A stretch of DNA of 64,000 nt from Saccharibacillus alkalitolerans (GTDB taxonomy: Bacteria; Bacillota; Bacilli; Paenibacillales; Paenibacillaceae), in the NCBI RefSeq assembly GCF_011090185.1, contig NZ_JAAFGS010000001.1, positions 744,001 to 808,000 of the forward strand. Reading direction: 5' to 3'. This document shows, in pieces, positions 43,507 through 51,683 of the stretch. The position numbers and the translations under genes were made by a program. Position 1 is the first letter of the stretch. Each line of letters starts with the position of its first letter. Below the pieces are notes generated by a model, which worked only from the letters and a program-made list of their open reading frames with translations, was not told where the DNA came from and made no database searches.

Positions 43507-44925
43507 TCAACGCGGCAGTTCGAGCGAAAACGTCGTTCCCGAAGGACCGCTGGAGCGGAGCCGGAGTTCGCCGCCCTGGGCGCGGGCCAGCAGCCGACTG
43601 TAGGTGAGGCCGAGTCCCAATCCGCGAGCCCGGCGCTTTTTCTCTTCGCTGCGAAAAAAACGGTCGAAAATATAGTCGCGGTCCTGCTCCCGGATGCCGG
43701 CGCCGTTATCGGTAATTTCGACCCCGATTCGGCCTTCCGCTTCGCGGATAGCGATATGCAGACGCAGCGGACGATCCGGATGCGCGGCCTGCAGTCCGTT
43801 GTTAAGCAGGTTGACGACGATTTGCTGAATGCGCAGCGCGTCGCCCGTCGTATAGATCATCTCGTCCGGAAAAGCATAGTCGATCTCGATGGAATCGCAT
43901 TCGTGCGGCAGCTTCCATTGATAGACGATCTCCGACACGAGCAGTTTGAGATCCAGCCGATCCCGGCGTACGGCAACGTTGCCCGAAGAAAACGCGTTAT
44001 AGTCGAGCAGATCGGCGACCATTCGTTCCATCCGGTTCGACTCCTGCAGGGCGATGTCGAGAAATTCTTTGGCTTCTTCTCCCGTTACGACGTCGTCCCG
44101 TACGGCCATAACCAGTCCTTTGATGGAGGTGACGGGCGTCTTCAATTCGTGGGTAACGCCGGCCAGCGAAAGTTCGCGCCATTCTTCGAGCTGATGCAGG
44201 CGCCCGGCCATGCCGCGGAACGAGTCGACCAATTCGCCCAGCTCGCGCTCGCCCGTCCGGATATCCAGATCGACATCGTATCGGCCGTTGCGGATCTGTC
44301 TGGCGCTCTCCGCTACCCGGCGGATCGGGCGGGAGAGCTTGCGCGACAGCAGATAAATGGTTAACCAGCCGGCCAGGGCGAGCACTCCGAAGACGGAGAC
44401 GAACATCAACAGCTCGCCCGAGCCGTAAGCCGGCGTTTTGCGGAATTGGCTGATATACACGCCGCCGATTTCTTTTCCTTCGCCCATGACGGGGGTCTTG
44501 ATCAGCTGGTATTCGGGTTCGCCCGAGCGAGGGCGGGGGTCCAGCTTCTGACGGACCTGTTCGTCGGTCATCCGGGGACGGGTGAACAAAGCATTGCCCT
44601 GCGGATCGGCGACCAGGAGACAGACGTCGAGATTCATGTTGAACAAGCCCATGCGCTCGTCCAGGATCCGGTCCAGGTCCGCCGGAATCGCGAGGGAGCC
44701 GTCGGCCGTCTTGACGCGGTCCGCGACTTCCTGCCCGAGCATGGCCGCCGTCCGCGAACGGTTCTCCATAGCCGTCTCGCGGATGCCGTACAGCGCGACA
44801 GCGACGATAACGGCAAGCGCCGCGAGCAAAATCAGGAAATAGCGCAGCGTCCAGTAGGTCAGGATGGAAGTCGCCCTGCGCTTGCGCGTTCTTCCGTCCG
44901 GGCGCCGTTCAGGCGTCTTTTTCAA
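43507..44925 (-). CDS. Sensor histidine kinase
   Basis: A 472-residue two-helix sensor kinase: TM1 at about 21-46, an extracytoplasmic domain of about 120 residues, TM2 at about 172-192 and a HAMP linker. The dimerisation/phosphoacceptor domain has His259 in VTHELKTPVTS. The ATPase domain shows the N box NLLNNGLQAA, G1 DNGAGI, F box FDRFFR and G2 RGLGLGLTYS. The start is TTG at 44925, overlapping the regulator stop (TTGA); a longer open frame upstream is antisense to the regulator gene and is not coding. The divergent YceI gene may be its target. Confidence 0.9.
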   Translation of the reverse strand: MKKTPERRPDGRTRKRRATSILTYWTLRYFLILLAALAVIVAVALYGIRETAMENRSRTAAMLGQEVADRVKTADGSLAIPADLDRILDERMGLFNMNLDVCLLVADPQGNALFTRPRMTDEQVRQKLDPRPRSGEPEYQLIKTPVMGEGKEIGGVYISQFRKTPAYGSGELLMFVSVFGVLALAGWLTIYLLSRKLSRPIRRVAESARQIRNGRYDVDLDIRTGERELGELVDSFRGMAGRLHQLEEWRELSLAGVTHELKTPVTSIKGLVMAVRDDVVTGEEAKEFLDIALQESNRMERMVADLLDYNAFSSGNVAVRRDRLDLKLLVSEIVYQWKLPHECDSIEIDYAFPDEMIYTTGDALRIQQIVVNLLNNGLQAAHPDRPLRLHIAIREAEGRIGVEITDNGAGIREQDRDYIFDRFFRSEEKKRRARGLGLGLTYSRLLARAQGGELRLRSSGPSGTTFSLELPR

Positions 44926-45614
44926 TAGGTTTTTTCCGCGATCCAAAATTGATACCCCGTTCTCCGTAAAGTGCGAATCTCGCCGTTTTGCGGCGGCCAA
45001 TGCGAGAGAGCCTGCCGCAGTCTCTTGATCGATAGGTCGACCGCCCGGTCGCTGCCTTCGTAATCCATCCCCCAGACATGCTCGATCAGCTGCTCGCGCG
45101 AGAACATTTGGTTGGGATGATCCGAAAGGAACATGAGCAGCGACAAATCCCGCGGCGTCAGCGGAACTTCGGCGCCGTTGAGCGATACCCGCTGCGCGCT
45201 GCTGTCGATCACCAGCGCGCCGAAGCGTCTGCGGGTATCCCCGGCGCCGTAGGCGGGCTGCCTGCGCAGCACCGCGTTGACCCTTGCCACCACTTCCTCG
45301 GGCACGAAAGGCTTGGTCATATAATCGTCCGCGCCGCCGTTCAATCCGTTCAACCGGTAATCGATATCGCCCAGCGCCGTGAGCATGATGACCGGACACG
45401 AACCGCGCCTGCGGATTTCCGCCAGCAGCTCCCAGCCGTCGATGCCCGGCAGCATGATGTCCAGCAGAACAAGCGCCGGCTGCGTTTCTTCGAACCGTTC
45501 CATGGCCCGGAGTCCGTCGGCGGCCCTTTCGACTTCGAAACCCGCTTTTTTCAAATAGGCGGCGAGCACCCGTGCAATGGCTTCTTCGTCTTCGACAATC
45601 AAAATGGTCGTCAT
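44922..45614 (-). CDS. OmpR-family response regulator
   Basis: A 230-residue regulator. The receiver domain has the acidic pair VEDEE, phospho-Asp in LLDIMLPGIDG, Thr in MLTA and Lys in TKPF. The C-terminal winged helix follows (LTPRDLSLLMFLSDHPNQMF ... VDLSIKRLRQAL ... RTGYQFW). It is co-transcribed with the kinase that overlaps its stop codon. The ATG is preceded by AAGGAAG. The gene is divergent from the YceI-family gene across about 220 bases. Confidence 0.92.
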   Translation of the reverse strand: MTTILIVEDEEAIARVLAAYLKKAGFEVERAADGLRAMERFEETQPALVLLDIMLPGIDGWELLAEIRRRGSCPVIMLTALGDIDYRLNGLNGGADDYMTKPFVPEEVVARVNAVLRRQPAYGAGDTRRRFGALVIDSSAQRVSLNGAEVPLTPRDLSLLMFLSDHPNQMFSREQLIEHVWGMDYEGSDRAVDLSIKRLRQALSHWPPQNGEIRTLRRTGYQFWIAEKTY

Positions 45615-45836
45615 GCCCGTTTCTTCCTTTCGATCCGTACCGTTTCGATCCCGTACGTTTTTTCTCTGCTTCTTCGTTCCATGGCTCTTATTTTACAAAC
45701 AAAAACGCGCAGGGCAAGGCTTTTCGCGGCTTATTTTGCGGATCGTGCGGCAAATTTTCAAAAAGGCCCCTTTGACATGTTCCCGACACATTGAGCTGTT
45801 ATGATACCGAAAAACAGATTGCAGGAGGAGAAAATC

Positions 45837-46559
45837 ATGAACAAAAAAGCGAGGAATTGGATCATCGCCGCGGCTGCGGTCGTGGTGGTCGGCGGAGCGG
45901 GAGCTTATGCGTGGATGAGCGATTATATGGGCAACAAAGTGGAGATCGAAAGCGTGCTGCCGACGCAGGCGGCGGCAAATACGAACTCCGCCTCGGGCGG
46001 CACGGCGGAAGCGGCGGAATCGGGAGCGGTCGCGGCTGCGGACGAGCTCAACGGAACTTGGAATATCGCTTCCGGCTCCAAAGTGTATTTCTCCGTCACG
46101 ACTTCGCAGGAGACGGTCAACTTCGTGGACGATCAGGTCAGCGGAAAGTGGGAGGTCAACGTGGACGACGCGGCGCAGATGAGCGGCAGCGGCGCAATCG
46201 AGATCGACGCGATCGATTCCGGCAACGCGCAGCGCGACGAGCATATCAAGAGCGACGATTACTTCCAGATGGGACAGCATCCGCAGGCGACGTTTACGGC
46301 GAAGTCGTTCGAGGGTCTGCCGAAGGAGTGGAAGGAAGGAGAGGTCTACGACTTTAAGATGGACGGCACGCTGACGGTCAAAGGAATCGAAAAGCCGGTC
46401 ACGTTCGACGCCAAAGTTTCTTACCGGGACGGCAAGCTGCTGCAGTCGGGAACGACGACCGTCACGTTCGAAGACTTCGGTCTCGAGAATCCGCATTCGG
46501 TCGTGATCAGCACCGAAAACGAAATCAACGTGCAGTTGGAGCTTACGCTCGAGAAGTAA
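45837..46559 (+). CDS. YceI-family protein, membrane-anchored or secreted
   Basis: A 240-residue protein with an N-terminal hydrophobic helix (8-25) acting as signal or anchor, then an Ala/Ser-rich linker. The YceI lipocalin-like barrel (about 70-240) has GTWNIASGSKVYFSV, RDEHIKSDDYF, HPQATFTAKS, DGTLTVKGIEKPVTF and a terminal beta strand. YceI proteins bind isoprenoid or fatty amphiphiles. The ATG has AGGAGGAG upstream. Divergence from a two-component system suggests it is regulated by it (inference). Confidence 0.9.
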   Translation: MNKKARNWIIAAAAVVVVGGAGAYAWMSDYMGNKVEIESVLPTQAAANTNSASGGTAEAAESGAVAAADELNGTWNIASGSKVYFSVTTSQETVNFVDDQVSGKWEVNVDDAAQMSGSGAIEIDAIDSGNAQRDEHIKSDDYFQMGQHPQATFTAKSFEGLPKEWKEGEVYDFKMDGTLTVKGIEKPVTFDAKVSYRDGKLLQSGTTTVTFEDFGLENPHSVVISTENEINVQLELTLEK

Positions 46560-46589
46560 GGGAAGAAGAGCATGCGTCGAAAACGAATG

Positions 46590-46632
46590 AAGCCTTGCCG
46601 AGGAACGGACCCGTTCCCGGCGAGGCTTTTTT
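46590..46632 (+). terminator. Terminator of the YceI-family gene
   Basis: agccttgccg pairs with cggcgaggct, with an inner ggaacgg/ccgttcc stem, followed by T6. Confidence 0.85.
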
Positions 46633-46777
46633 AGGTGACAATCTCGGCACGGGCGGTGAAGCGGCAGGGGAATGATTACCTGCGGGCGCTTTGCGGTATG
46701 TTGTTAGTATGCGTCTGAATGGAGATGGCGGTCCCGGACGGGGATCGCGAATCGAATCGCCGGAAAGGAAGCTGCTG

Positions 46778-47779
46778 ATGATCGTTCGTTTCGGATATGT
46801 CGCCATGTCGCTTGAGATCAAAGATTCTTCGCCTTCGAAAACGATGACGATGGCCCGCTTCGCCAAGCTGCCCGACCGCGAGGCCGGACTGCGGGAGTTG
46901 GAGCGCATCGCCGCGGTCAATCTGCACAATACGCTGCGGCTGCTGCGTCACAACGTCGCGGAAGGCATCGAAATGTACCGGTTTTCCTCCAAACTGATTC
47001 CGCTGGCCACCCATGCCGACCTGGGGGATTGGGACCCGTTCGCCGCGCTGGCCGAGCCTTTCGCGGAGATCGGGGACTACGTGCGCAAGCATAAGCTCCG
47101 GGTGTCGTTCCATCCCGATCACTTCACCGTGCTCAGCACGCCGCGGCCCGAAGTGCTGATCGGCTCCGTTCGCGACCTGCGGTACCATGTGCGCATGCTG
47201 GAAGCGATGGGTCTCGACGCGCGGGCGAAAAACAATATTCATATCGGCGGCGCTTACGGAGACAAGCCTGCGGCCGCCGATCGTTTCGTGGAGCATTTCG
47301 CGCAGCTCGATCCGGATATTCAACGCCGGATTACGCTGGAAAACGACGACAAAACGTTTACGACCGGAGAAACGTTGGAGGTGGCGCGGCGAACGGGGCT
47401 GCCGATGGTGCTCGATATTCACCATCACTGGGTCAACAGCGGCGGAGAGCCCGCATCGGATTGGTGGCCCGAAGTGGCGCGCACCTGGGAATCGCCGCTG
47501 GCCCGGACCGACGTGCCGGAAGGGAAGCATCTGCCGCCCAAGGTGCATGCGTCAAGCCCGAAAAGCGAAACCGACCGGCGCAGCCACGCGGACGGCGTAG
47601 AGGCCGGTCCGCTGCTCGATTTCCTGCGCGAAGCGGCCAAAACGTCTTCGCATCTCGACGTTATGCTGGAGGCGAAGCATAAGGACAAGGCGCTGTTTCA
47701 GCTGATGCGCGACCTGCACGCTTATCGCGAAGACGGGGTGAAGATCTTGAGCGGAGGGAGTATCGAGGTGCAGCCGTAG
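46778..47779 (+). CDS. uvsE: UV damage endonuclease (UvsE/UVDE)
   Basis: A 333-residue TIM-barrel endonuclease that nicks DNA 5' to UV photoproducts. The start MIVRFGYVAMSLEIKDSSPSK aligns with B. subtilis UvsE. Metal-binding residues are visible in VSFHPDHFTVLS, NIHIGGAYGDK, TLENDDKTF, LDIHHHWVNSGG and KVHASSPKS. Family members have three metal ions and need a Lys near the site. The ATG at 46778 is preceded by AAAGGAAG; an upstream in-frame start lacks both conservation and a ribosome site. Stand-alone gene. Confidence 0.93.
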   Translation: MIVRFGYVAMSLEIKDSSPSKTMTMARFAKLPDREAGLRELERIAAVNLHNTLRLLRHNVAEGIEMYRFSSKLIPLATHADLGDWDPFAALAEPFAEIGDYVRKHKLRVSFHPDHFTVLSTPRPEVLIGSVRDLRYHVRMLEAMGLDARAKNNIHIGGAYGDKPAAADRFVEHFAQLDPDIQRRITLENDDKTFTTGETLEVARRTGLPMVLDIHHHWVNSGGEPASDWWPEVARTWESPLARTDVPEGKHLPPKVHASSPKSETDRRSHADGVEAGPLLDFLREAAKTSSHLDVMLEAKHKDKALFQLMRDLHAYREDGVKILSGGSIEVQP

Positions 47780-47873
47780 AAGAGAGAACGAATACGAGGA
47801 GGGATGGTCCTTCTCGGGCATAGCGAGCCCAATTGGCCGTTTTCGCCTGCCTCCCTTGAAGACTTGCGGCCAA

Positions 47874-47921
47874 CGGCGCCGAAAAACCTCCCGCCTGATC
47901 GGCGGGAGGTTTTTCGGCGCG
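47874..47921. terminator. Bidirectional terminator between uvsE and the convergent esterase
   Basis: A 20-bp perfect stem, gcgccgaaaaacctcccgcc with its complement, around a 4-6 base loop. A and T runs inside the stem suit both directions. Confidence 0.9.
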
Positions 47922-47968
47922 AAGCGAAGACTCGGTCTTGGTCTCCGTTCGGATTCGCGGGCCCTCGT

Positions 47969-48823
47969 TCAAAGCGCCGCCGTTCGCAGCATCGGGCTGA
48001 CGAGAGCGGGCAGCGTCGAGCCGTGGTTTTCTTCTTCGAACACGCGGAACTTTGCGTTCAAGCCGAATTCCCTCAGTTCTTCGAGCCGCTCATGCAGAGC
48101 GCGCGCGTTTTGCGCAGAATGAAAAGGTGCGCCGCCTTCCAGCTCCCCCAGGGCGATAAGCAGATTCAGTTCGAGCTTCTCCTCGCGAAGGCGGCGGGCG
48201 AACAAGGCTTCTTCTTCCCGAATTAAAGGCTGGGCCCAATGCAGCGAAGGGCTGCCCGCGATATAACAGCGGAAAGCATCCGGCCGGGTAAACAGGACAT
48301 GCAGCGCAAACAAGCCTCCCAAAGAATGCCCGAACAGCGTCTGTCGGCCGCGATCGATCGGCAGTTCGCGTTCGATTCGGGGTTTCAGCGCTTCTTCGAT
48401 AAAACGCAGGAAGGCGTCCGCGCCTCCGTGTTCCGGCCGCGGCCGGCCATCGGGGGAAGCCGGCAGGTTCCCGGCGGGAACGGGCAGGGTGTAGTCGTAC
48501 TGGCGTTCCGGAGAAAACGGGAGTCGGCTCGGATATCCGATGCCCACGATGACGCTCGGGCAGACACCCGTTTTGTCGGAACGCCGCGATTGGGCGCGTT
48601 CGGCATCCAGAACGGTGTTGAACACGGCATGCCCGTCAAGCATATAGATAACCGGATAGCCGCGGGCAGGCGCTTCGCATTCGGGAACGGACATCAAAAT
48701 TCGGTATTCCCGGCCTTCCGCGGAATGCATGGCAAACTGCCGGGCGCCGCGCAGTTCGATAACGGCAGTCTTTTCGTCGGCGGCTTCGGAACCGGCGTAC
48801 GGCAAAACAACTTCGGAATGCAT
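47969..48823 (-). CDS. besA: Siderophore trilactone esterase-like alpha/beta hydrolase (BesA/Fes/IroE type)
   Basis: A 284-residue cytoplasmic alpha/beta hydrolase of the putative-esterase family: YPVIYMLDGHAVF, the nucleophile elbow TLFGHSLGGLFAL, the SPSLHW segment and the terminal His in EEENHGSTL. B. subtilis BesA (YbbA) opens the ferric-bacillibactin ring to release iron. Here the gene is divergent from a Btr-like regulator, matching ybbA/btr in B. subtilis, but the feuABC uptake genes are absent. The ATG at 48823 has AAGGAGG; a longer frame upstream is antisense to the regulator. Siderophore substrate inferred from context. Confidence 0.8.
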   Translation of the reverse strand: MHSEVVLPYAGSEAADEKTAVIELRGARQFAMHSAEGREYRILMSVPECEAPARGYPVIYMLDGHAVFNTVLDAERAQSRRSDKTGVCPSVIVGIGYPSRLPFSPERQYDYTLPVPAGNLPASPDGRPRPEHGGADAFLRFIEEALKPRIERELPIDRGRQTLFGHSLGGLFALHVLFTRPDAFRCYIAGSPSLHWAQPLIREEEALFARRLREEKLELNLLIALGELEGGAPFHSAQNARALHERLEELREFGLNAKFRVFEEENHGSTLPALVSPMLRTAAL

Positions 48824-48913
48824 GGATCGGCCTCCTTCGGCGATGATGGGGCGGCGCGCAGGCATGCGGTTCGCTCCGCGATCCGCATATCCGGCAGGTC
48901 GTCCGTCTACCCG

Positions 48914-48972
48914 AGTATAGCGTTCCGGTCCTTCGGATAACATGGACGATATTCGCAAGGAACATGGACGAT
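48914..48972 (-). promoter_or_regulatory. Candidate Btr operator (22-bp-spaced direct repeat) and besA -10
   Basis: AACATGGACGAT occurs at 48939-48950 and 48961-48972, exactly 22 bp apart, two helical turns, as AraC-type activators prefer. On the minus strand the nearer copy adjoins the expected -35 region of a promoter with TATACT at 48919-48914, leading into besA. Confidence 0.55.
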
Positions 48973-48996
48973 TTATCGGCGGGTACGCTTCGGGCA

Positions 48997-49055
48997 TTGA
49001 CTCCCGAGTCGGCAGAAGGTAAAGTAAGAATAACGTACAGTGAGAATGATTATCA
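48997..49055 (+). promoter_or_regulatory. btr promoter with a Fur box in the leader
   Basis: TTGACT (48997-49002), a 17-base spacer and TAAAGT (49020-49025). TGAGAATGATTATCA (49041-49055) differs from the Fur box TGATAATNATTATCA at one position and lies just downstream of the expected start point, where bound Fur would block transcription. Confidence 0.75.
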
Positions 49056-49098
49056 TTTAGCGGGAAAGCGACAGCAGTAGAAGGAAGGAGCGACAAGG

Positions 49099-50736
49099 AT
49101 GGTGCGGGAACTCGAAAGTCCTCAGAAGCGACCCCACAGCCGGATGCCGCAGGAAGACCTGATTTTTCGGCTGAACGGAATCGAGCGGGTCGAATGCGGC
49201 ATGCATAAAGGGATGCCGCATCGTCATGCCTCTTCTTATATTTGGATCGCGGCGGTCGAGGGAGAAGGGACGATCTCTGACGAATCGGGAGAAGCCGTTC
49301 TCCGTTCCGGAGGACTGCGCTTGGTTGCGCCGAAGCGGACATTCGGAATCGAAGCGGGCGGAGAGCGGGGATTCGGCGCTTTTCTGATCTCGTTCGATAT
49401 TTTTCGCGAAGAGCAGGACGAGCCGGGACGCCTGCGCGCGGTGTCCGAGGAAACGGCGATGAGCGGCGGAGAAGCCGACGAAATCTATTTGCCGGGCGGA
49501 AGGCTGGAGGCGCTTTGCGAATCGATTTGGCGTCGATGGAAAAACTCGGCGAGCGCGGAGCGCTTGAAGGCAAGAGCGGAGTTCCTTGAGTTGGTCGGCG
49601 AGTGGGCGGCCGTTTCCGCTTCGCCCGTTTACGATTCGCATCGGCTCATGCAGAGAACGAAGTCGTTTATCGACGAACATTATCGCGAGCCTTTGAAGAT
49701 AGACCGGCTTGCGGGAATGGCCGGACTGAGCCGCAGCTATTACGCGGACCAGTTCAAGAAGCGTTACGGCAAAAGCGTCGTCGAATATATGACGGACCTG
49801 CGGATTCGCCGCGCGAAGCGGCTGATGGCGAATTCGGGGCTGAAGCTGCGAGAAGTGGCGCAGCAGGTCGGGTACGGCGACGAGTTTTACTTCAGCCGCC
49901 GGTTCAAGCAGGAGACCGGCGTTGCTCCGAGCGCCTATATCAAAAGCCGTTCGCGCCGTATCGCGGCCTACTGCGCGTCGTCCGCCGGTTATCTGCTGGC
50001 GCTGGGCATCGTTCCCTATGCGGCTCCGCTGCATCTCAAATGGACTTCTTACTATTACAACCGGTATGCCGCCGATATTCCGGTGCATCTGAACGGTTAC
50101 AAGCTGGATGCGGATCGCCAAGGCAATCTGGACCGGTTGGAACAGAGTCGGCCCGAGCGCATCGTCTGCGGCGCCGACGTGTCCGCCGAAGAAAAAGAAC
50201 GCCTCGAGCGGATTGCCGATGTCTTCTATATCCGCCCGGAAGCGGATTGGCGAACGGCGCTGCGCGAAACGGCCGCGGCGCTCGGCGAACGGGAGGAAGC
50301 CGAACGCTGGCTCGAATCTTACGCGGAGGCCGCAGCGACCATAGGGGCGTCGATCGGCAGCCGGCATCCGGACGAGCGGACGCTGCTGCTCCGCTTCCGG
50401 AGCGGCGATTTTTATTCGGCCGCCGCTTCTTCGGCAGCCGGCGTGCTGCGGGACGATCTGGGCATTCGGTTGATCGGTCCGCCGGCGAAGGACGGGGAAG
50501 AACAAGCGCTCAGCCTTGCGGCGCTCGAAGCGGATCGGGCGGACCGCATTCTGCTGCTTGTCTGCCAGGAAGGAGAGACGCTGCCGGGCTGGGAAGCGGT
50601 GCGCCGGTCTCCCGAGTGGGCCGAACTGCCGGCCGTGCGATCGGGACGACTGCATCTGCTGCCGTCCGATCCCTGGCGCGAATGTTCGCCGAGCGCGCAT
50701 AAAAGGGTGCTGCTCGAAGCGGCGCGAATATTCTGA
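49099..50736 (+). CDS. btr: Btr-like AraC-family activator fused to a siderophore-binding (FepB/FeuA-like) domain
   Basis: A 545-residue protein. An N-terminal cupin-like region (about 1-175) is followed by the AraC double helix-turn-helix (EPLKIDRLAGMAGLSRSYYA ... LREVAQQVGYGDEFYFSRRF, about 195-290). A C-terminal periplasmic-binding-type domain (about 295-545) lacks a signal peptide, so it works in the cytoplasm. This order matches B. subtilis Btr, which senses ferric bacillibactin and activates uptake genes. The ATG at 49099 has AAGGAG upstream. A Fur box in the leader adds iron control. Confidence 0.88.
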   Translation: MVRELESPQKRPHSRMPQEDLIFRLNGIERVECGMHKGMPHRHASSYIWIAAVEGEGTISDESGEAVLRSGGLRLVAPKRTFGIEAGGERGFGAFLISFDIFREEQDEPGRLRAVSEETAMSGGEADEIYLPGGRLEALCESIWRRWKNSASAERLKARAEFLELVGEWAAVSASPVYDSHRLMQRTKSFIDEHYREPLKIDRLAGMAGLSRSYYADQFKKRYGKSVVEYMTDLRIRRAKRLMANSGLKLREVAQQVGYGDEFYFSRRFKQETGVAPSAYIKSRSRRIAAYCASSAGYLLALGIVPYAAPLHLKWTSYYYNRYAADIPVHLNGYKLDADRQGNLDRLEQSRPERIVCGADVSAEEKERLERIADVFYIRPEADWRTALRETAAALGEREEAERWLESYAEAAATIGASIGSRHPDERTLLLRFRSGDFYSAAASSAAGVLRDDLGIRLIGPPAKDGEEQALSLAALEADRADRILLLVCQEGETLPGWEAVRRSPEWAELPAVRSGRLHLLPSDPWRECSPSAHKRVLLEAARIF

Positions 50737-50747
50737 GCCGCCGGATT

Positions 50748-50776
50748 TTGGTATAAATCGCGCTTGCCTGTACAAT
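50748..50776 (+). promoter_or_regulatory. Promoter of the flavin reductase gene
   Basis: TTGGTA and TACAAT with a 17-base spacer, about 60 bases before the start codon. Confidence 0.55.
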
Positions 50777-50838
50777 GGAAAAGGATTCGTGTACAGACAA
50801 GCGGCGATTTTATGCGAAAAGCGGAAAGGGAGGCCGAG

Positions 50839-51393
50839 ATGAGAAAGGCGATCGAAGGCGAAAAAATGCACGCGTATCCGGGTATGGTGGCGATGGTCAC
50901 TTCCCGGGCGGGAGAAAAGCGCAACGTCATGGCGGCGGGGTGGCATGCCTATATCGGCTCGGGACCGGGCATGTACGGGATCGCGCTGCGCGAAGAGACG
51001 TTTTCGTACGGATTGATCAAGAAAGCCGGCGTATTCGGCGTCAACTTCCTGCCGGCCGAGCGGACGCAGGCGATTCAAGGAGCGGGCACGCTGACGGGAA
51101 GCGATGCCGATAAGCTGGAGGCTCTCGGCATCGGATTCGAGGACGGACTGAAGACAGGAGTGCCGATCTTAAACGACGCCTACATGGCGTACGAATGCCG
51201 AGTGGCGGATATGAATTTGTACGGAGATCATTACTGGATCGTGGGCGAGATCGTGCAGGTCTATCAAGACGAGGCACTCTTCGGGGAAGACGGACTGCCC
51301 GATCTGTCGAAGCTGTCGATTCCGCTGTACATGGGACGCGCCTCGTACCGGGTGCTGGATGAACGGGCGGAGAAGAAAGTGCATCGCCCTTAA
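50839..51393 (+). CDS. Flavin reductase-like FMN-binding split-barrel protein
   Basis: A 184-residue protein of the flavin reductase domain family: PGMVAMVTSRAGEKRNVMAAGW, GIALREETFSYGLIKKAGVFGVNFL and the terminal DHYWIVGEIVQVYQDEALF region are recognisable. It binds FMN and may reduce flavin with NAD(P)H or act as a flavoprotein oxidoreductase; partner unknown. Placement next to the iron-responsive besA/btr pair raises a possible role in ferric siderophore reduction, but this is speculative and no Fur box is seen. The ATG is preceded by AGGGAGG. Confidence 0.82.
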   Translation: MRKAIEGEKMHAYPGMVAMVTSRAGEKRNVMAAGWHAYIGSGPGMYGIALREETFSYGLIKKAGVFGVNFLPAERTQAIQGAGTLTGSDADKLEALGIGFEDGLKTGVPILNDAYMAYECRVADMNLYGDHYWIVGEIVQVYQDEALFGEDGLPDLSKLSIPLYMGRASYRVLDERAEKKVHRP

Positions 51394-51514
51394 GGAAAGC
51401 TGCGCAAAGATGAACGTAAGGTACTGTCGTGAGCTTCAATGATTCAATTATGGAGAACGAAGACATGGTCGGACAGCAGGTGCAGCGGAGCGGCCGAATC
51501 ATTCGAATATGGAA

Positions 51515-51551
51515 AGCGGTCTTCCTTGAATTAAACGGAAGGCCGTTTTTT
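51515..51551 (+). terminator. Terminator after the flavin reductase gene
   Basis: cggtcttcc pairs with ggaaggccg (one G-U pair) and is followed by T6. The remaining intergenic sequence between 51394 and 51683 shows no other feature. Confidence 0.7.
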
Positions 51552-51683
51552 GGCGGGAACAGTTTATTCCCTATCTGTCGGAGCCTGCTGTTCACCAAAC
51601 TTCCAATCCAAAAGCCCTTCGGTTACAATAGCCGTGTAAGCGATATCAAAGTCGGGCGGATGCCGGAAGGGTGGAGAACTTTC

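Noticed and set aside
43507-45399. Histidine kinase read as a 630-residue protein
   Set aside because: The extra N-terminal part is antisense-frame sequence over the response regulator gene. A TTG overlapping the regulator stop gives a normal two-helix kinase.
45772-45805. TTGACA ... TATGAT as a promoter for the YceI gene
   Set aside because: The two hexamers are about 22 bases apart, too far for a standard sigma-A promoter, so I did not list it.
47969-49573. Esterase read as a 534-residue fusion
   Set aside because: The upstream half crosses the divergent promoter region and the btr gene, while AAGGAGG plus ATG at 48823 gives a protein of normal family length.
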